In this document: positions 1-9,188 of the stretch, in pieces
Numbering within the stretch: position 1 is the first letter of the stretch
How the letters are laid out: each line of letters opens with the position of its first letter
DNA from: CAVQZA01 sp963718355
Lineage (GTDB): Bacteria; Actinomycetota; Thermoleophilia; Gaiellales; Gaiellaceae
Reading direction: 5' to 3'
Assembly (NCBI GenBank): GCA_963718355.1
Contig: CAVQZA010000013.1
Span: forward strand, 1-64,000
DNA: 64,000 nt
Notes under the pieces: model-generated
Told to the model about the DNA's origin: nothing
The model's input: only the letters and a program-made list of their open reading frames with translations
Database searches by the model: none
Position numbers and translations under genes: made by a program

Positions 1-44
1 ACAACGTGATGTGGGGGGAGGGGAACCACCCAGAGGCTGCGGCA

Positions 45-75
45 GCGCCCCGGCGACGAGGACTCGCCGGGGCGC
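45..75 (-). terminator. Hairpin terminator of the manB operon
   Basis: A perfect 12-bp inverted repeat (arms 45-56 and 64-75, 7-nt loop) begins 8 nt past the stop codon of the GAF-like gene on the minus strand. There is no T-run, which is common for terminators in GC-rich actinobacteria. It probably closes the manB-thioesterase-GAF transcript. Confidence 0.6.
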
Positions 76-82
76 GCCGCCC

Positions 83-403
83 TCAGGGATCCCAGACGTC
101 GCCGCCGGTATCCCAGCCGAGCAGCACGTAGGGCGACAGAAGATCGGCGACGCGCGCGACCAGCGCGGGCTCCGGAGCACCGTCGACGCCGAGCTCGCCG
201 ACCCGCTCGCCACGGAACTCGATCGGCACACGCAGCCGGCGCGCCTCGTCGGGGGTGCCGGCCTCGGGGCCGAGCTCGAGGCTCTCGTCCTCCGTGAACC
301 AGATCCCTGCCCAGGCGCATCCCTCAGCGACGAGCTCCGCCACGACTGCGCGCAGGACGTCGTCGGCCTCGCCGCCCGCCGCGATGACCTCCTCGACGCT
401 CAC
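83..403 (-). CDS. Small GAF-domain-like protein
   Basis: The product is 106 aa and looks like a single, slightly short GAF-type sensory fold. A helical N-terminus (residues 1-30) leads to a strand with WAGIWF, then a central RVPIEFRGERVGELGV segment typical of the GAF beta-sheet core, and a final helix. No ligand-binding residues can be assigned. The GTG start overlaps the stop of the upstream thioesterase gene by 4 bp (GTGA), so it is the third gene of the manB operon. A role in sensing or binding a small molecule is inference. It could also be a non-catalytic remnant. Confidence 0.7.
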   Translation of the reverse strand: MSVEEVIAAGGEADDVLRAVVAELVAEGCAWAGIWFTEDESLELGPEAGTPDEARRLRVPIEFRGERVGELGVDGAPEPALVARVADLLSPYVLLGWDTGGDVWDP

Positions 404-855
404 TCCTCGAGATCCCCACCCTCGAAAGCGCGGATTGTGGTGCGGTAGCTCTCGGGGATCGGCGAGGCCTTGCGGGTGGCGAGGTCGACGAGCACGACTG
501 TCTGGTGTGCAGTCGCCATCAGCCCGTCGCTCTCGACGAGGTAGGCGGCGTGCTCGAAGGTCGCGCTCGTGCGGCCGATCCGCGCTACGCGGACGAACAC
601 CTCGATCGTGTCGTCGAACCGGGCCGGCGCGTGGTACTCGATCTTGACGGCGCGCATCACGTACTCGGCCCCGTCGCCGCCGGCCGTCAGGCCGAGATGG
701 CGGTGGTACTCGACCCGTGCGAGGTCGAAGTAGGGGAAGTACCGGCCGTAGTAGACGACGCCCTGTGCGTCGGTGTCCGAGAAGCCGACGCGGGTGAGCG
801 CGGAGTACTTGAACGGCGGCTTGCGACCGGTCTCGCGCCCGAGCTCGAGCGTCAT
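400..855 (-). CDS. Acyl-CoA thioesterase, hotdog fold (YbgC/4-hydroxybenzoyl-CoA thioesterase family)
   Basis: This 151-aa hotdog-fold thioesterase would hydrolyse an acyl-CoA to the free acid and CoA in the cytosol. The active-site stretch FSDTDAQGVVYYGRYFPYFD (about residues 25-44) matches the family pattern, with Asp in the D-x-x-G-x-x-Y region as the expected catalytic residue. Length is normal for the family. The ATG start overlaps the manB stop by 4 bp (ATGA), and its own stop overlaps the GAF-like gene, so it lies in the middle of a three-gene operon. The acyl chain used cannot be read from sequence. Confidence 0.88.
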   Translation of the reverse strand: MTLELGRETGRKPPFKYSALTRVGFSDTDAQGVVYYGRYFPYFDLARVEYHRHLGLTAGGDGAEYVMRAVKIEYHAPARFDDTIEVFVRVARIGRTSATFEHAAYLVESDGLMATAHQTVVLVDLATRKASPIPESYRTTIRAFEGGDLEE

Positions 856-2198
856 GCCTGGATCACCGCGAGCACCTCGTCTCGCTTGCGCTCCATCAGC
901 TCCTGCGAGCGCGCTTCGAGATTGAGGCGCAGCAGTGGCTCGGTGTTCGACGGGCGGACGTTCATGTGCCAGTCGTCCGCGTCGACCGAGAGCCCGTCGA
1001 GGTGCGAGACCTTGCCCTCCGGGCCGAAGCGCTCCTTGAGCTCCTGCAGCTTGAGCGGCACGTCGGCGACCGGCGTGTTCAGCTCGCCGGTGATGAAGTA
1101 CGTGCTGCGGTAGCGCGTGAGGAGCTCGGAGAGCGGCTTGCCGGCCTGCGAGAGCACCTCGAGCATCAGCAGGAACGGGACGACGCCGGAATCGGCCTGC
1201 GAGAAGTCGCGGAAGTAGTAGTGACCCGAGACCTCGCCTCCGAAGACCGCCTCCTCCTTGCGCATCCGGTGCTTGATGAACGCGTGGCCGACGCGATTCA
1301 CGAGCGGGATGCCACCCGCTGCCTCGATCGTCTCGGGCACGGCCCAGCTCGCCCGCACGTCGTAGATGATCTTCGCACCGGGCTCCTTCGCGAGCACGGT
1401 CTCCGCCAGCAGGGCTGTGATGAAGTCGCCGGGGACGAACTCGCCGGTATCGTCGACGAAGAAGCAGCGATCGGCGTCGCCGTCGAACGCTACGCCGAGA
1501 TCTGCGCGCTCCTCGGTGGTCTGCGCGACGATGAACGCGCGATTTTCAGGGAGCAGCGGGTTCGGCTCGTGGTGAGGGAAGGTGCCGTCCGGCTCGAAGT
1601 TGCAGCGGATCGCCTCGATCGGCAGCCGCTCGAGCACGGGCTCGAGCATCGCGCCGCCCATCCCGTTCGCCGCGTCGATGACGACGCGCAGCGGCTTGAT
1701 CGCCGAGACGTCGACGAACGAGAGCACGCGCTCGAGGAACGCGGGCCAGATGTCGTACGGCTCGACGTGTCCCGGCGAGACAGGTCCCGATGCCTGACCC
1801 CCGGACACGGCTCGATCGCGCACGTCCAGAAGTCCCGACTCGCCGCCCACCGGCAGCGCGCCGCGGCGGACGATCTTCATCCCGATGTACTGCTTCGGAT
1901 TGTGCGAGGCCGTGACCTCGATCCCGCCGTCGAGCCCGAGCTCGCCGACGGCGAAATACAGCATCTCCGTCCCGACCATGCCCAGATCGAGCACGTCCGC
2001 TCCCGCCGCGACTGCGCCCTCGATGACCGCTTTGGCCATGGCCGGCGCGGACACCCGCATGTCGCGCCCGACCGCGATCCGCCGCGGCTCGAACTGCTCG
2101 ACGTAGGCGCGCCCGATCGCGTAGGCGCCGTCCTCGTCGAGCTCCGAGGGGTACAGCCCGCGCACGTCGTACGCCTTGAAGACCTTCGGGTCGAGCAC
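852..2198 (-). CDS. manB: Phosphomannomutase/phosphoglucomutase
   Basis: This alpha-D-phosphohexomutase interconverts hexose 1- and 6-phosphates (mannose and/or glucose) for nucleotide-sugar and cell-envelope synthesis. All four signature loops are present in the 448-aa protein: phosphoserine loop TASHNPKQY (near residue 97), metal loop DGDADR (near 238), sugar-specificity loop GEVSGH (near 321) and phosphate-binding loop RPSNTEP (near 414). I chose the GTG at 2198 because the conserved N-terminus (VFKAYDVRG) follows directly and a TAGCAT box lies 7 nt before it. It heads the thioesterase/GAF operon and is divergent from the cyclase gene. Confidence 0.92.
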   Translation of the reverse strand: MLDPKVFKAYDVRGLYPSELDEDGAYAIGRAYVEQFEPRRIAVGRDMRVSAPAMAKAVIEGAVAAGADVLDLGMVGTEMLYFAVGELGLDGGIEVTASHNPKQYIGMKIVRRGALPVGGESGLLDVRDRAVSGGQASGPVSPGHVEPYDIWPAFLERVLSFVDVSAIKPLRVVIDAANGMGGAMLEPVLERLPIEAIRCNFEPDGTFPHHEPNPLLPENRAFIVAQTTEERADLGVAFDGDADRCFFVDDTGEFVPGDFITALLAETVLAKEPGAKIIYDVRASWAVPETIEAAGGIPLVNRVGHAFIKHRMRKEEAVFGGEVSGHYYFRDFSQADSGVVPFLLMLEVLSQAGKPLSELLTRYRSTYFITGELNTPVADVPLKLQELKERFGPEGKVSHLDGLSVDADDWHMNVRPSNTEPLLRLNLEARSQELMERKRDEVLAVIQA

Positions 2199-2205
2199 GC
2201 CGCTG

Positions 2206-2211
2206 ATGCTA
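2206..2211 (-). promoter_or_regulatory. Putative -10 box for manB (short-leader or leaderless)
   Basis: TAGCAT on the minus strand lies 7 nt before the manB GTG at 2198, where a -10 box would sit if transcription began at or next to the start codon. No Shine-Dalgarno sequence is visible. Inferred from position and consensus (TANNNT) only. Confidence 0.4.
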
Positions 2212-2270
2212 CTGCGCCGGGCGGAACGGGGCCGTCGTAGCGTTTGCCACCACCAATACAATTCGTGGAA

Positions 2271-5199
2271 GTGGAGCGGAAGCTGGCGTCGGTGCTCTTC
2301 GTCGATCTCGTCGACTCGACGGCGGAGGTCGCACGGACCGATCCCGAGGTCGTCCGGCTCCGGATCAATCGCTTCTTCGACCAGGTCGAGCACTGCGTGA
2401 CCACGTACGGCGGCATCGTCGAGAAGTTCGCCGGCGACGCGGTGATGGCGGCGTTCGGGATCCCGCAGGCGCACGAGGACGACGCGGAGCGCGCGGTGCG
2501 GTCGTCGCTCGCGATCATGTGCGCCGTCCACGACCTGGGGCTCGAGGCGCGGATCGGCGTCGAGGCGGGCGAGGTGGTCGCCGAGAGCGGCGATGCGACC
2601 TTTGCCACCGGCGAGGCCGTGAACCTCGCGGCGCGGCTCCAGCAAGCAGCCGCGCCGGGTGAGATCCTCGTCGGCCCAGCCGCACTGAGGCTCGCCACAG
2701 GCCGGATCGAGGTCGAGCCGGTCGGCTCGCTCGAGCTGCGTGGCTTCGACCCGGTCGAGGCGTGGCGCGTGCTCGGCGAGGTCGACGTCGCGACGCCGCC
2801 GCGGAGCCTCAGCGCGCCGCTCGTCGGCCGCGAGTCGGAGCTCGACTTGCTCGAGCTGACCTTCGAGCGTGCGAGCCGCGACCGCCGCGCCCACCTCTTT
2901 ACGATCTACGGCGACGCGGGGATCGGCAAGAGCCGCCTCGCGCGCGAGTTCGCCGCGGGCCTCGACGGCGCGACGGTGCTGGCCGGGCGCTGCCTGCCCT
3001 ACGGCGAGGGGATCACCTACTGGCCGCTCGCCGAGATGGTGAAGACGGCGGTCGGGATCGCCGACGACGATCCGGCCGACGAGGCGTTCGAGAAGCTGCG
3101 CGAGTCCTGTGAGGACGAGGCCGTCGCCGACCTGCTCGCGCTGGCCACGGGCGTGCTCGAGGCGGTCGGCGGCGAGCGAAGCCAGCAGGAGATCGCCTGG
3201 GCCGTGCGCGAGTGGGCCGAGCAGCTCGCCCAGACCCAGCCGCTCGTGCTCGTGTTCGAGGACATCCACTGGGCCGAGGAGCCGCTGCTCGAGCTGATCG
3301 AGCACGTTGCCGCATGGGTTCGCTCCGCGCCGCTCCTCCTGCTCTGCCTCGCGCGTCCCGAGCTGCTCGACCTGCGACCAGGCTGGGGCGGAGGTCGGCT
3401 GCGCGCGACGGCGATCGAGCTCGAGCCGCTCCTCTCGTCGCGAGAGCGAGGAGCTCGCCGCGGCGCTGCTTGCCGAGCAGGCGCTGCCGCCCGACGTGCT
3501 CGAGGCCGTGCTCGAGAAGACCGAGGGCAACCCGCTCTTCGTCGAGGAGACGATCCGGATGCTCGTCCAGGAGGACGGCGCCGTGCCGTCGAGCCGGATC
3601 CCGGACACGCTTCAGGCGCTGATCGCGGCACGCATCGACCGGCTCCATCCCGGCGAGAAGCTGCTGCTCCAGCGCGCAGCGGTCGTCGGCCGCACCTTCT
3701 GGGCGAATGCGATCGCCGAGCTCCTGCCCGCCGACGCCGACGTGCCCACGCTCCTCGACGACCTGCTGCTCCGCGACTTCATCGTCCGCGAGCAGCGCTC
3801 CTCGATCTCCGGCGAGGAGGCGTACCGCTTCAAGCATGTCCTGATCAAGGAGGTCGCCTACTCCGGGCTAGCGAAGTCGTCGCGCGCCGACCTCCACCGG
3901 CGGTTCGCGGCCTGGCTGCACGGGCGCGTGGGCGAGGAGCTGACCGAGATCCGCGCCTACCACCTCGACCAGGCGTGCCGGATGCTCGCCGAGCTGGACG
4001 GCGCGCCGCCGGCCGACCTCGCGACCGAGACGGCCGCGGTCCTCGAATCGGCCGGGCGACGCGCCCTCGCACGCGAGGCGAATGCATCGGCGCGCAAGCT
4101 CCTGCTCCGCTCGGTCGAGCTCGAGCCGACCCTCGAACGGCGCTACAACGCGGCGCGCGCAGCCTGGAAGCTCTCCGACCTGCCCTCGACCTATGCCGAG
4201 ATGGAGGCCGTCGGCGCCGACGCCGCAGAGGCCGGGAACCGCCGGATCGAGACCTGGGCCCTGATCGCGCTGGCCGAGTCGACGCTGTTCCGAAACGCCG
4301 ATGTCGACAACGCCCACCTGCTCGCCGAGCGGGCGTTCGCGATCGTGCCGGAAGACGACGGCGAGGCTCGCTTCGCTCTGCTCGAGCTCCACTCCATGGT
4401 CGCGACGTGGCGCGGCGACATGGACGAGTCGGAGCGCTACCTTCGCGCCGCGGGCGAGGCGGCGCAGGCGGCCGGCCGTGCCGACCTGGAGAGCAAGGCC
4501 GCGACCGAGCTCGGCCTGACTCACATCATGCGCGGCGACCACATGCTGGGACGGGAGTCGATCGAGCGCGGTGCAACGCTCGCCGACGAATCGGGCAGCA
4601 TCGTCGCGCGGGCCTGGGCGCGCCGCGCGCAGGGGGAGCTCGCAGCGGTCGAGGGCGCCTACGCAGAGGCGGCGCGGTTCACCGAGGAGTCCCGCGGCCT
4701 GTTCGCCGAGACGGGCACGATGCTCCCGTACGCGCGCACCACGAACGCGCTCGCCCGCGTCTACCGGTGGCAGGGCGATCTCGCGCGCGCCGAGCGCCTC
4801 TATCGCGAGGCGATCAAGCTTCTGAACCAGCTGGAGGATCGCGGCACGCTGTGCGAGAGCCAGCGCCAGCTCGCACAACTTCTGCTCGAGCTTGGCCGGA
4901 TCGACGAGGCCGAGCGCTACGCCGTCGCCAGCATGGAGACGGTCGGCGTGCAGGACGTGTCCTCCGTCGCCTCGACGCGGATGGCGCTCGGCCAGGTGCG
5001 GGCCGCGCAGCATCGGGACGACGAGGCCGAGAAGCTCCTCCGCGAGGCCGTCGAGCTGATCGGCGAGGTCGTCTACCGGCCGGTCGAGCGCGAGTGTGTC
5101 CGCGCCCTTGTCGATTTCCTGCGCGAGCGGGGCCGCGAAGACGAGGCTGCGTCCTACGAGGCGCGACTCGCAGAGCTGAGCACGGCTCCGATCGCCTGA
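2271..5199 (+). pseudogene. Class III adenylate/guanylate cyclase-AAA ATPase-TPR protein, split by a 1-nt frameshift
   Basis: One gene read in two frames. The first part has a class III cyclase domain with metal-binding Asp motifs FVDLVDST and EKFAGDAVMAAFG and the NLAARLQ segment. An AAA ATPase follows with Walker A YGDAGIGKSRLARE and Walker B LVLVFEDIHW. The frame breaks at about 3435-3447. The +1 frame continues with the ATPase end (EGNPLFVEE) and many TPR-like helical repeats to the TGA at 5199. Removing one base in the tcgtcgcg stretch restores a continuous protein of about 975 aa. The start is set at GTG 2271 because family members begin close to ERKLASVLFVD and a TACAAT box precedes it. 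It may be a real pseudogene or a sequencing indel; the lack of other damage favours the latter. The role would be signalling through cAMP/cGMP. Confidence 0.8.
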
Positions 5200-5981
5200 G
5201 TCGACTCGGCGTCGGGCGATTCCGAGATCACCGTCGCGGGCCGCTCGAACCGGGCCAGCGCGTCGCGCAGCGGCTCTGCCCGCAGCGTCCCCTCGCCGTA
5301 GGAAAGGTGCTTCGTCTCGTTGCGGTTGGCGAACGCGATGTCGGAGAAGTGGATGTGGAACGGCACGCCCGGCTCGAGGACGGCGTCGATCGCCTCGAGC
5401 GCCTCGGCAAACGGCTCGACCGAGGTGAACGCACCGTCGGAGGTTGCATGCATGTGCGCGAAGTCCGGCACCGGGCGCACCCACGGGAGCGCCGACGCGA
5501 TCGCGAGCACGTCGTCGAGCGAGCCGAAGTCGCGGACGCGGCCCATCACCTCGACGCCGAACGGGACGGCGCGGCCCTTCGGCTCGAGCCGCTCGCGCAG
5601 GCGGCCCAGCTGGTCCACCACCGAGGCGACGGTCTCGTCGTGCGTCCGCCCGAGCAGGAAGCCGGGGTGGAAGACGACGGGCGCCGCGCCGCATGCCGCT
5701 GCGATCCCCGCGGAGTGGTCGAGCATCCCGACCGCCATGTTGTACTTCTTGCTCCGCTCGACGTGTCCCATGAAGCCGGCGAGCGGCGCGTGCAGCGACA
5801 GCGCGATCCCGGCCTCGCGCGCAACCTCGCCGAGCCGCTCGGCCCAGTCGTAGTCCATCCAGAAGCCGCCTGCGAGGTCGACCTCCGCCGCCGTGAACCC
5901 GCCGTCGACCAGCAGCGCGACCGCTTCCTCGGGACTCTCACGCGAGGGAAGCCGGGCCGGGCCGAAGCGCAAAATCGCCAT
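5154..5981 (-). CDS. TIM-barrel protein of the endonuclease IV / sugar isomerase superfamily
   Basis: The 275-aa product has the AP endonuclease 2 (endonuclease IV/xylose isomerase-like) TIM barrel. Likely metal ligands are His in LSLHAPL, His in VVFHPGFLLG, Glu in FGVEVMG, Asp and His in VPDFAHMHA, and the HIHFSDIAF segment with a downstream GEGT. This combination resembles endonuclease IV-type proteins more than classical sugar isomerases, but the substrate (abasic DNA or a sugar) is not decided by sequence. The 3' end overlaps the convergent cyclase gene by 46 bp. A TAGCGT box sits 6 nt before the ATG, so the mRNA is probably leaderless. Confidence 0.75.
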   Translation of the reverse strand: MAILRFGPARLPSRESPEEAVALLVDGGFTAAEVDLAGGFWMDYDWAERLGEVAREAGIALSLHAPLAGFMGHVERSKKYNMAVGMLDHSAGIAAACGAAPVVFHPGFLLGRTHDETVASVVDQLGRLRERLEPKGRAVPFGVEVMGRVRDFGSLDDVLAIASALPWVRPVPDFAHMHATSDGAFTSVEPFAEALEAIDAVLEPGVPFHIHFSDIAFANRNETKHLSYGEGTLRAEPLRDALARFERPATVISESPDAESTQAIGAVLSSASRAS

Positions 5982-5987
5982 GTCCAG

Positions 5988-5993
5988 ACGCTA
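5988..5993 (-). promoter_or_regulatory. Leaderless-type -10 box (TAGCGT)
   Basis: TAGCGT on the minus strand is exactly 6 nt before the ATG at 5981. That is the -12 to -7 position if the A of ATG is the transcription start. Confidence 0.5.
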
Positions 5994-6032
5994 GCGCATG
6001 GTCCGTCCGATCCTGTTTCTAGCCTTTTCGAC

Positions 6033-6281
6033 ATGGGAAAGGGACCAACCCGGATCGAACTTCTCGAGCTCGACATCGACCTGCGCCTCACCGACCTCTG
6101 GCGCGAGGCGGGCGAGGTGGGCGAGTGGAGCCTCGAAGTCGTCGCCGCATTCATGCGCGCCGCCTACGGCAAGGGCTACTGCGACGCCCTCACCGAGGAC
6201 GCGCCCGGCTCCCTCTGCCACGACCATGGCTATCGCATCCCGCCGCGCCGCGCGCCCGCGCCGTCGCGCGAGTCGCACTAG
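6033..6281 (+). CDS. Small conserved-looking hypothetical protein
   Basis: The protein is 82 aa with no recognised function. It opens with an acidic helical segment (IELLELDIDLRLTDLWRE), then a possible short helix around AAFMRAAYGKGYCDAL, and ends in a basic, proline-rich tail. GC-rich third positions support coding. The ATG at 6033 has a TAGCCT box 7 nt upstream, and the neighbouring TIM-barrel gene is divergent. No membrane segment or signal peptide is seen. Two cysteines (in YCDAL and SLCHDHG) might bind metal, but that is speculative. Confidence 0.6.
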   Translation: MGKGPTRIELLELDIDLRLTDLWREAGEVGEWSLEVVAAFMRAAYGKGYCDALTEDAPGSLCHDHGYRIPPRRAPAPSRESH

Positions 6282-6285
6282 CCGC

Positions 6286-6708
6286 TTACAGCGGCTCCGC
6301 GAACATCCAGCGGTGCCCCTCGACGTCCTCTGCGCGGTACTGGCGCTGCCCGACGGCCTCGTTGACCTCGATCTCGCCGAGAATGACCGCACCGGCTTCG
6401 CGCGCTCGGGCGAAGTGCGCGTCGATGTCGTCGACACGTACGTAGACACCATCGACGACGAAGGGCGTCTCGAGCCACCGCCGCGCTTCGTCACACGCCT
6501 TGCGGTGGTGCCTGGGGTTGCGATAGTGCGGTCCCGGCCAGCCCACCATCACGATGCCGTCGCCGGCCGCGAGATTCGCGTGGGTCACGCGACCGCCGTT
6601 GTCCTCGAAGCGGCCCAGCTCGCCGAAGCCGAAAGCGGAGCAAAGCCAGTCCGCGGCCGTGCCAACGTCCTCGTACGACAGCATCGGCGCGACGCTCGGA
6701 AGCCCCAC
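6286..6708 (-). CDS. VOC-family (glyoxalase/bleomycin resistance-like) protein
   Basis: The protein is about 140 aa with two betaalphabetabetabeta modules of the vicinal oxygen chelate fold. The N-terminal APMLSYEDVGTAADWL is the usual VOC opening and DVEGHRWMF near the end is the usual last strand. The metal-ligand pattern is incomplete, so substrate and catalysis are unknown. Length suits a stand-alone cytosolic VOC protein. The start is placed at GTG 6708 because family N-termini begin just before LPSVAPMLSYED; an ATG at 6744 would add 12 residues. It converges closely with the small ORF ending at 6281. Confidence 0.8.
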   Translation of the reverse strand: MGLPSVAPMLSYEDVGTAADWLCSAFGFGELGRFEDNGGRVTHANLAAGDGIVMVGWPGPHYRNPRHHRKACDEARRWLETPFVVDGVYVRVDDIDAHFARAREAGAVILGEIEVNEAVGQRQYRAEDVEGHRWMFAEPL

Positions 6709-6788
6709 GACCGCAGTTGTACGGGAGGGACGCGCGCGAAACAAGAGGGCTGGATAGCCATGTCCGGGTGGTAGCTCGTCCGCAGGGC

Positions 6789-6794
6789 TAGAAT
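6789..6794 (+). promoter_or_regulatory. Leaderless-type -10 box (TAGAAT) for ccmE
   Basis: TAGAAT is followed by 6 nt and then the GTG start of ccmE at 6801. It is one of the best matches to the -10 consensus in the window and fits transcription starting at the start codon. Confidence 0.55.
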
Positions 6795-6800
6795 TCCCGC

Positions 6801-7193
6801 GTGGCCCGCAAGCGGAATCCGGCGCGCCTCGTGATCGCGCTCTCGGTCGCGGCGGTGCTGGCCGTGTTCCTCCTCTATACGTCGATCGCCGGAGGCGGGA
6901 CTCCCGCCTTGAGCCCGAGCACGCTCGCCGGCCACACCGGACGTGTCTCGCTGGCCGGAGCCGTGGTCGGGCCGGTCACCGGGGACTCGCACCAGGGTGG
7001 GATGCACTTCCGCGTCAAGGACATCAACGGCCCGCGCTCCACCGCCGTCGTCTACACGGGCTCGGTGCCCGACCTGTTCAAGCCGGGCGCGCACATCGTC
7101 GTCGACGGGCAGCTCCGCAACGGGACGTTCGTCTCGGTGCCGGGCTCGCTCGTCACGAAGTGCCCGTCGAAGTACACGCCGAAGAAGAGCTAG
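6801..7193 (+). CDS. ccmE: Cytochrome c maturation haem chaperone CcmE, CxxxY type
   Basis: CcmE holds haem covalently outside the membrane and passes it to apocytochrome c via CcmF. The 130-aa protein has one N-terminal membrane anchor (about residues 9-28), then an OB-fold with SLAGAVVG, MHFRVKD and FKPGAHIVVDGQL. The haem-binding motif near the C-terminus is CPSKY, so Cys replaces the usual His (HxxxY in E. coli). CxxxY CcmE proteins are known from archaea, Desulfovibrio and other lineages. It is followed directly, with no gap, by ccmF. Confidence 0.92.
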   Translation: MARKRNPARLVIALSVAAVLAVFLLYTSIAGGGTPALSPSTLAGHTGRVSLAGAVVGPVTGDSHQGGMHFRVKDINGPRSTAVVYTGSVPDLFKPGAHIVVDGQLRNGTFVSVPGSLVTKCPSKYTPKKS

Positions 7194-9188
7194 TTGGCTG
7201 AGCTCGGGCGCGCGGCCCTCGTCCTCACGTTCGGGCTCGTCGTCTTCGCCCTCGTCGCCGGTGCGTACGCGGCTGCCGCCAAGCGCCGCCGCCTCGCGCG
7301 CTCGGCGCAGAACGCGCTCCTCGGCGCGTTCATCTCGACGGCGGTCGCGGCGCTCGTGCTCTGGTCGGCGTTCGCCCGGCGCGACTTCTCCTTCGTCTAC
7401 GTCGCCGACCACTCGGCGCTGCGCCTGCCGCTGCCCTACCGCCTCTCGGCATTCTGGGGAGGGCAGGAGGGCTCGCTGCTCCTGTGGCTGCTGATCCTCA
7501 CCGGCTTCTCGGCGGCCGCGGTGCTCTTCGACCGGCGCGCGAGCCGCGAGCTCCTCGCGTGGGTGACGCCGGTGCTCGGCGGCGTCGCGATCTTCTTCTC
7601 CTTCATGCTCGTCTTCGTCGCCAGCCCGTTCGCGTCGCAGACCGCGCCGGCCGACGGGCTCGGCCTCAACCCGAGCCTCCAGAACCCGTACATGCTGGCC
7701 CACCCGCCGCTGCTCTACCTCGGCTACGTCGGCCTGACGATCCCCTGGGCCTTCGGGATGGGCGCGCTGCTCTCCGGCCGCACCGACGAGCGCTGGATCG
7801 TCGCCACGCGCCGCTGGACGCTCGCGGCGTGGATGTTCCTCGGGATCGGCCAGCTGCTCGGCTCCCACTGGGCCTACGTCGAGGTGGGCTGGGGCGGCTA
7901 CTACGCGTGGGATCCGGTCGAGAACGCGGCGCTGATGCCGTGGCTCGCCGCGACCGCGTTCCTGCACTCGGTGATGATCCAGGAGAAGCGCGGGATGCTG
8001 CGCGTCTGGAACATGCTGCTCGTGATCCTGGCGTTCAGCCTCTCGCTGTTCGGCACCTTCCTGACCCGCTCGGGCGTGATCAACTCGATCCACTCGTTCA
8101 CGCAGAGCTCGATCGGCCCCTGGTTCCTCGGCTTCATCGGCGTGATCGTCGCGTTCTCGCTGGCGCTCGTGTACTGGCGCCTGCCCCTGCTGCGGTCGAA
8201 GACGAAACTGGAGTCGCTCGTGTCCCGCGAGGCCACGTTCCTCTACAACAACCTGCTGCTCGTGGCACTCACGCTGACGATCCTCTGGGGAGTGACGTTC
8301 CCGATCCTCTCCGAGGCGCTTCGCGGGACGGCGATCACGGTCAGCAAGCCGTACTACAACTTCTTCCTGCGCTCGTTCGGGCTGCCGCTCCTCTTGCTGA
8401 TGGGGATCGGGCCACTCGTGCCGTGGCGCCGCGCCTCGCTACGCTCGCTGCAGCGGACATTCCTCTGGCCGCTCGGCTTTGCGGTCGCCGCGGGCATCGT
8501 GCTGATCCTGCTCGGCGGCGGCTCCTCGTCGATCGGGCTGATCACCTACACCTTCGCCGCGTTCGTGATCGCCTCGATCGGGCTCGAGTTCGTGCGCGGG
8601 ACGCGGGCGCGCCACGCGCTCACCGGCGGGTCGTGGGTCGTCGCGTTCGGCGGCCTCGTCGCGCGAAACAGGCGCCGCTACGGCGGCTACGTCGTCCACG
8701 CCGCGGTCGTCCTGCTCGCGATCGGGATCGCGAGCTCGAGCGTCTTCCAGACCGTCCGCGAGCGGAAGCTCCACCAGGGCCAGTCGATGACCGTCGCCGG
8801 CTACACGCTCGCCTACCGCTCGTTCAGCACGAAGCAGGGCCCGAACTCGACCGAGTCCCGCGCGCTGCTCGCGGTCTCGCGTGGCAAAAGCTCGCTGGGC
8901 ACGCTCAGCCCGGGCAAGAACTTCTATCCGGTCGAGCAGCAGACCTCGAACGAGGTCGCGATCCGCACCAACTACGCGACGGGCGAGGATCTCTACGTGA
9001 TCGCCGACCAGATCAACGCCGACGGCTCGGTCTACTTCAAGGTGCTCGTCAAGCCGGCGGTGAACCTGATCTGGCTGGCCGGCTTCGTGTTCGTGCTCGG
9101 CTCCGTGATCGCGCTCTGGCCCGATGCGCGTGAGGAGCGCCGCCTCGCCGAGCGGTACGGCACCGCCGGCGCGGCAGTGCGCGCGTGA
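7194..9188 (+). CDS. ccmF: Haem lyase subunit CcmF
   Basis: This large polytopic membrane protein (664 aa, about 15 membrane segments) catalyses haem ligation to c-type cytochromes. The tryptophan-rich signature is clear in WGGYYAWDPVENAALMPW (about residues 230-247). Typical flanks include AHPPLLYLGYVG and FLTRSGVINSIHSF. The start is TTG at 7194, immediately after the ccmE stop, so translation is probably coupled. The 3' end overlaps the ccmI-like gene by a GTGA. ccmA, ccmB, ccmC and ccmD are not in this window. Confidence 0.95.
   Translation: MAELGRAALVLTFGLVVFALVAGAYAAAAKRRRLARSAQNALLGAFISTAVAALVLWSAFARRDFSFVYVADHSALRLPLPYRLSAFWGGQEGSLLLWLLILTGFSAAAVLFDRRASRELLAWVTPVLGGVAIFFSFMLVFVASPFASQTAPADGLGLNPSLQNPYMLAHPPLLYLGYVGLTIPWAFGMGALLSGRTDERWIVATRRWTLAAWMFLGIGQLLGSHWAYVEVGWGGYYAWDPVENAALMPWLAATAFLHSVMIQEKRGMLRVWNMLLVILAFSLSLFGTFLTRSGVINSIHSFTQSSIGPWFLGFIGVIVAFSLALVYWRLPLLRSKTKLESLVSREATFLYNNLLLVALTLTILWGVTFPILSEALRGTAITVSKPYYNFFLRSFGLPLLLLMGIGPLVPWRRASLRSLQRTFLWPLGFAVAAGIVLILLGGGSSSIGLITYTFAAFVIASIGLEFVRGTRARHALTGGSWVVAFGGLVARNRRRYGGYVVHAAVVLLAIGIASSSVFQTVRERKLHQGQSMTVAGYTLAYRSFSTKQGPNSTESRALLAVSRGKSSLGTLSPGKNFYPVEQQTSNEVAIRTNYATGEDLYVIADQINADGSVYFKVLVKPAVNLIWLAGFVFVLGSVIALWPDAREERRLAERYGTAGAAVRA

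Noticed and set aside
2244..2270. TTG at 2244 as start of the cyclase gene
   Set aside because: Adds a poor MPPPIQF leader; GTG 2271 matches the family N-terminus and follows a TACAAT box.
3868..5694. 608-codon minus-strand frame antisense to the cyclase/TPR gene
   Set aside because: Low-complexity translation, no start context, and the plus strand carries recognisable TPR-type protein.
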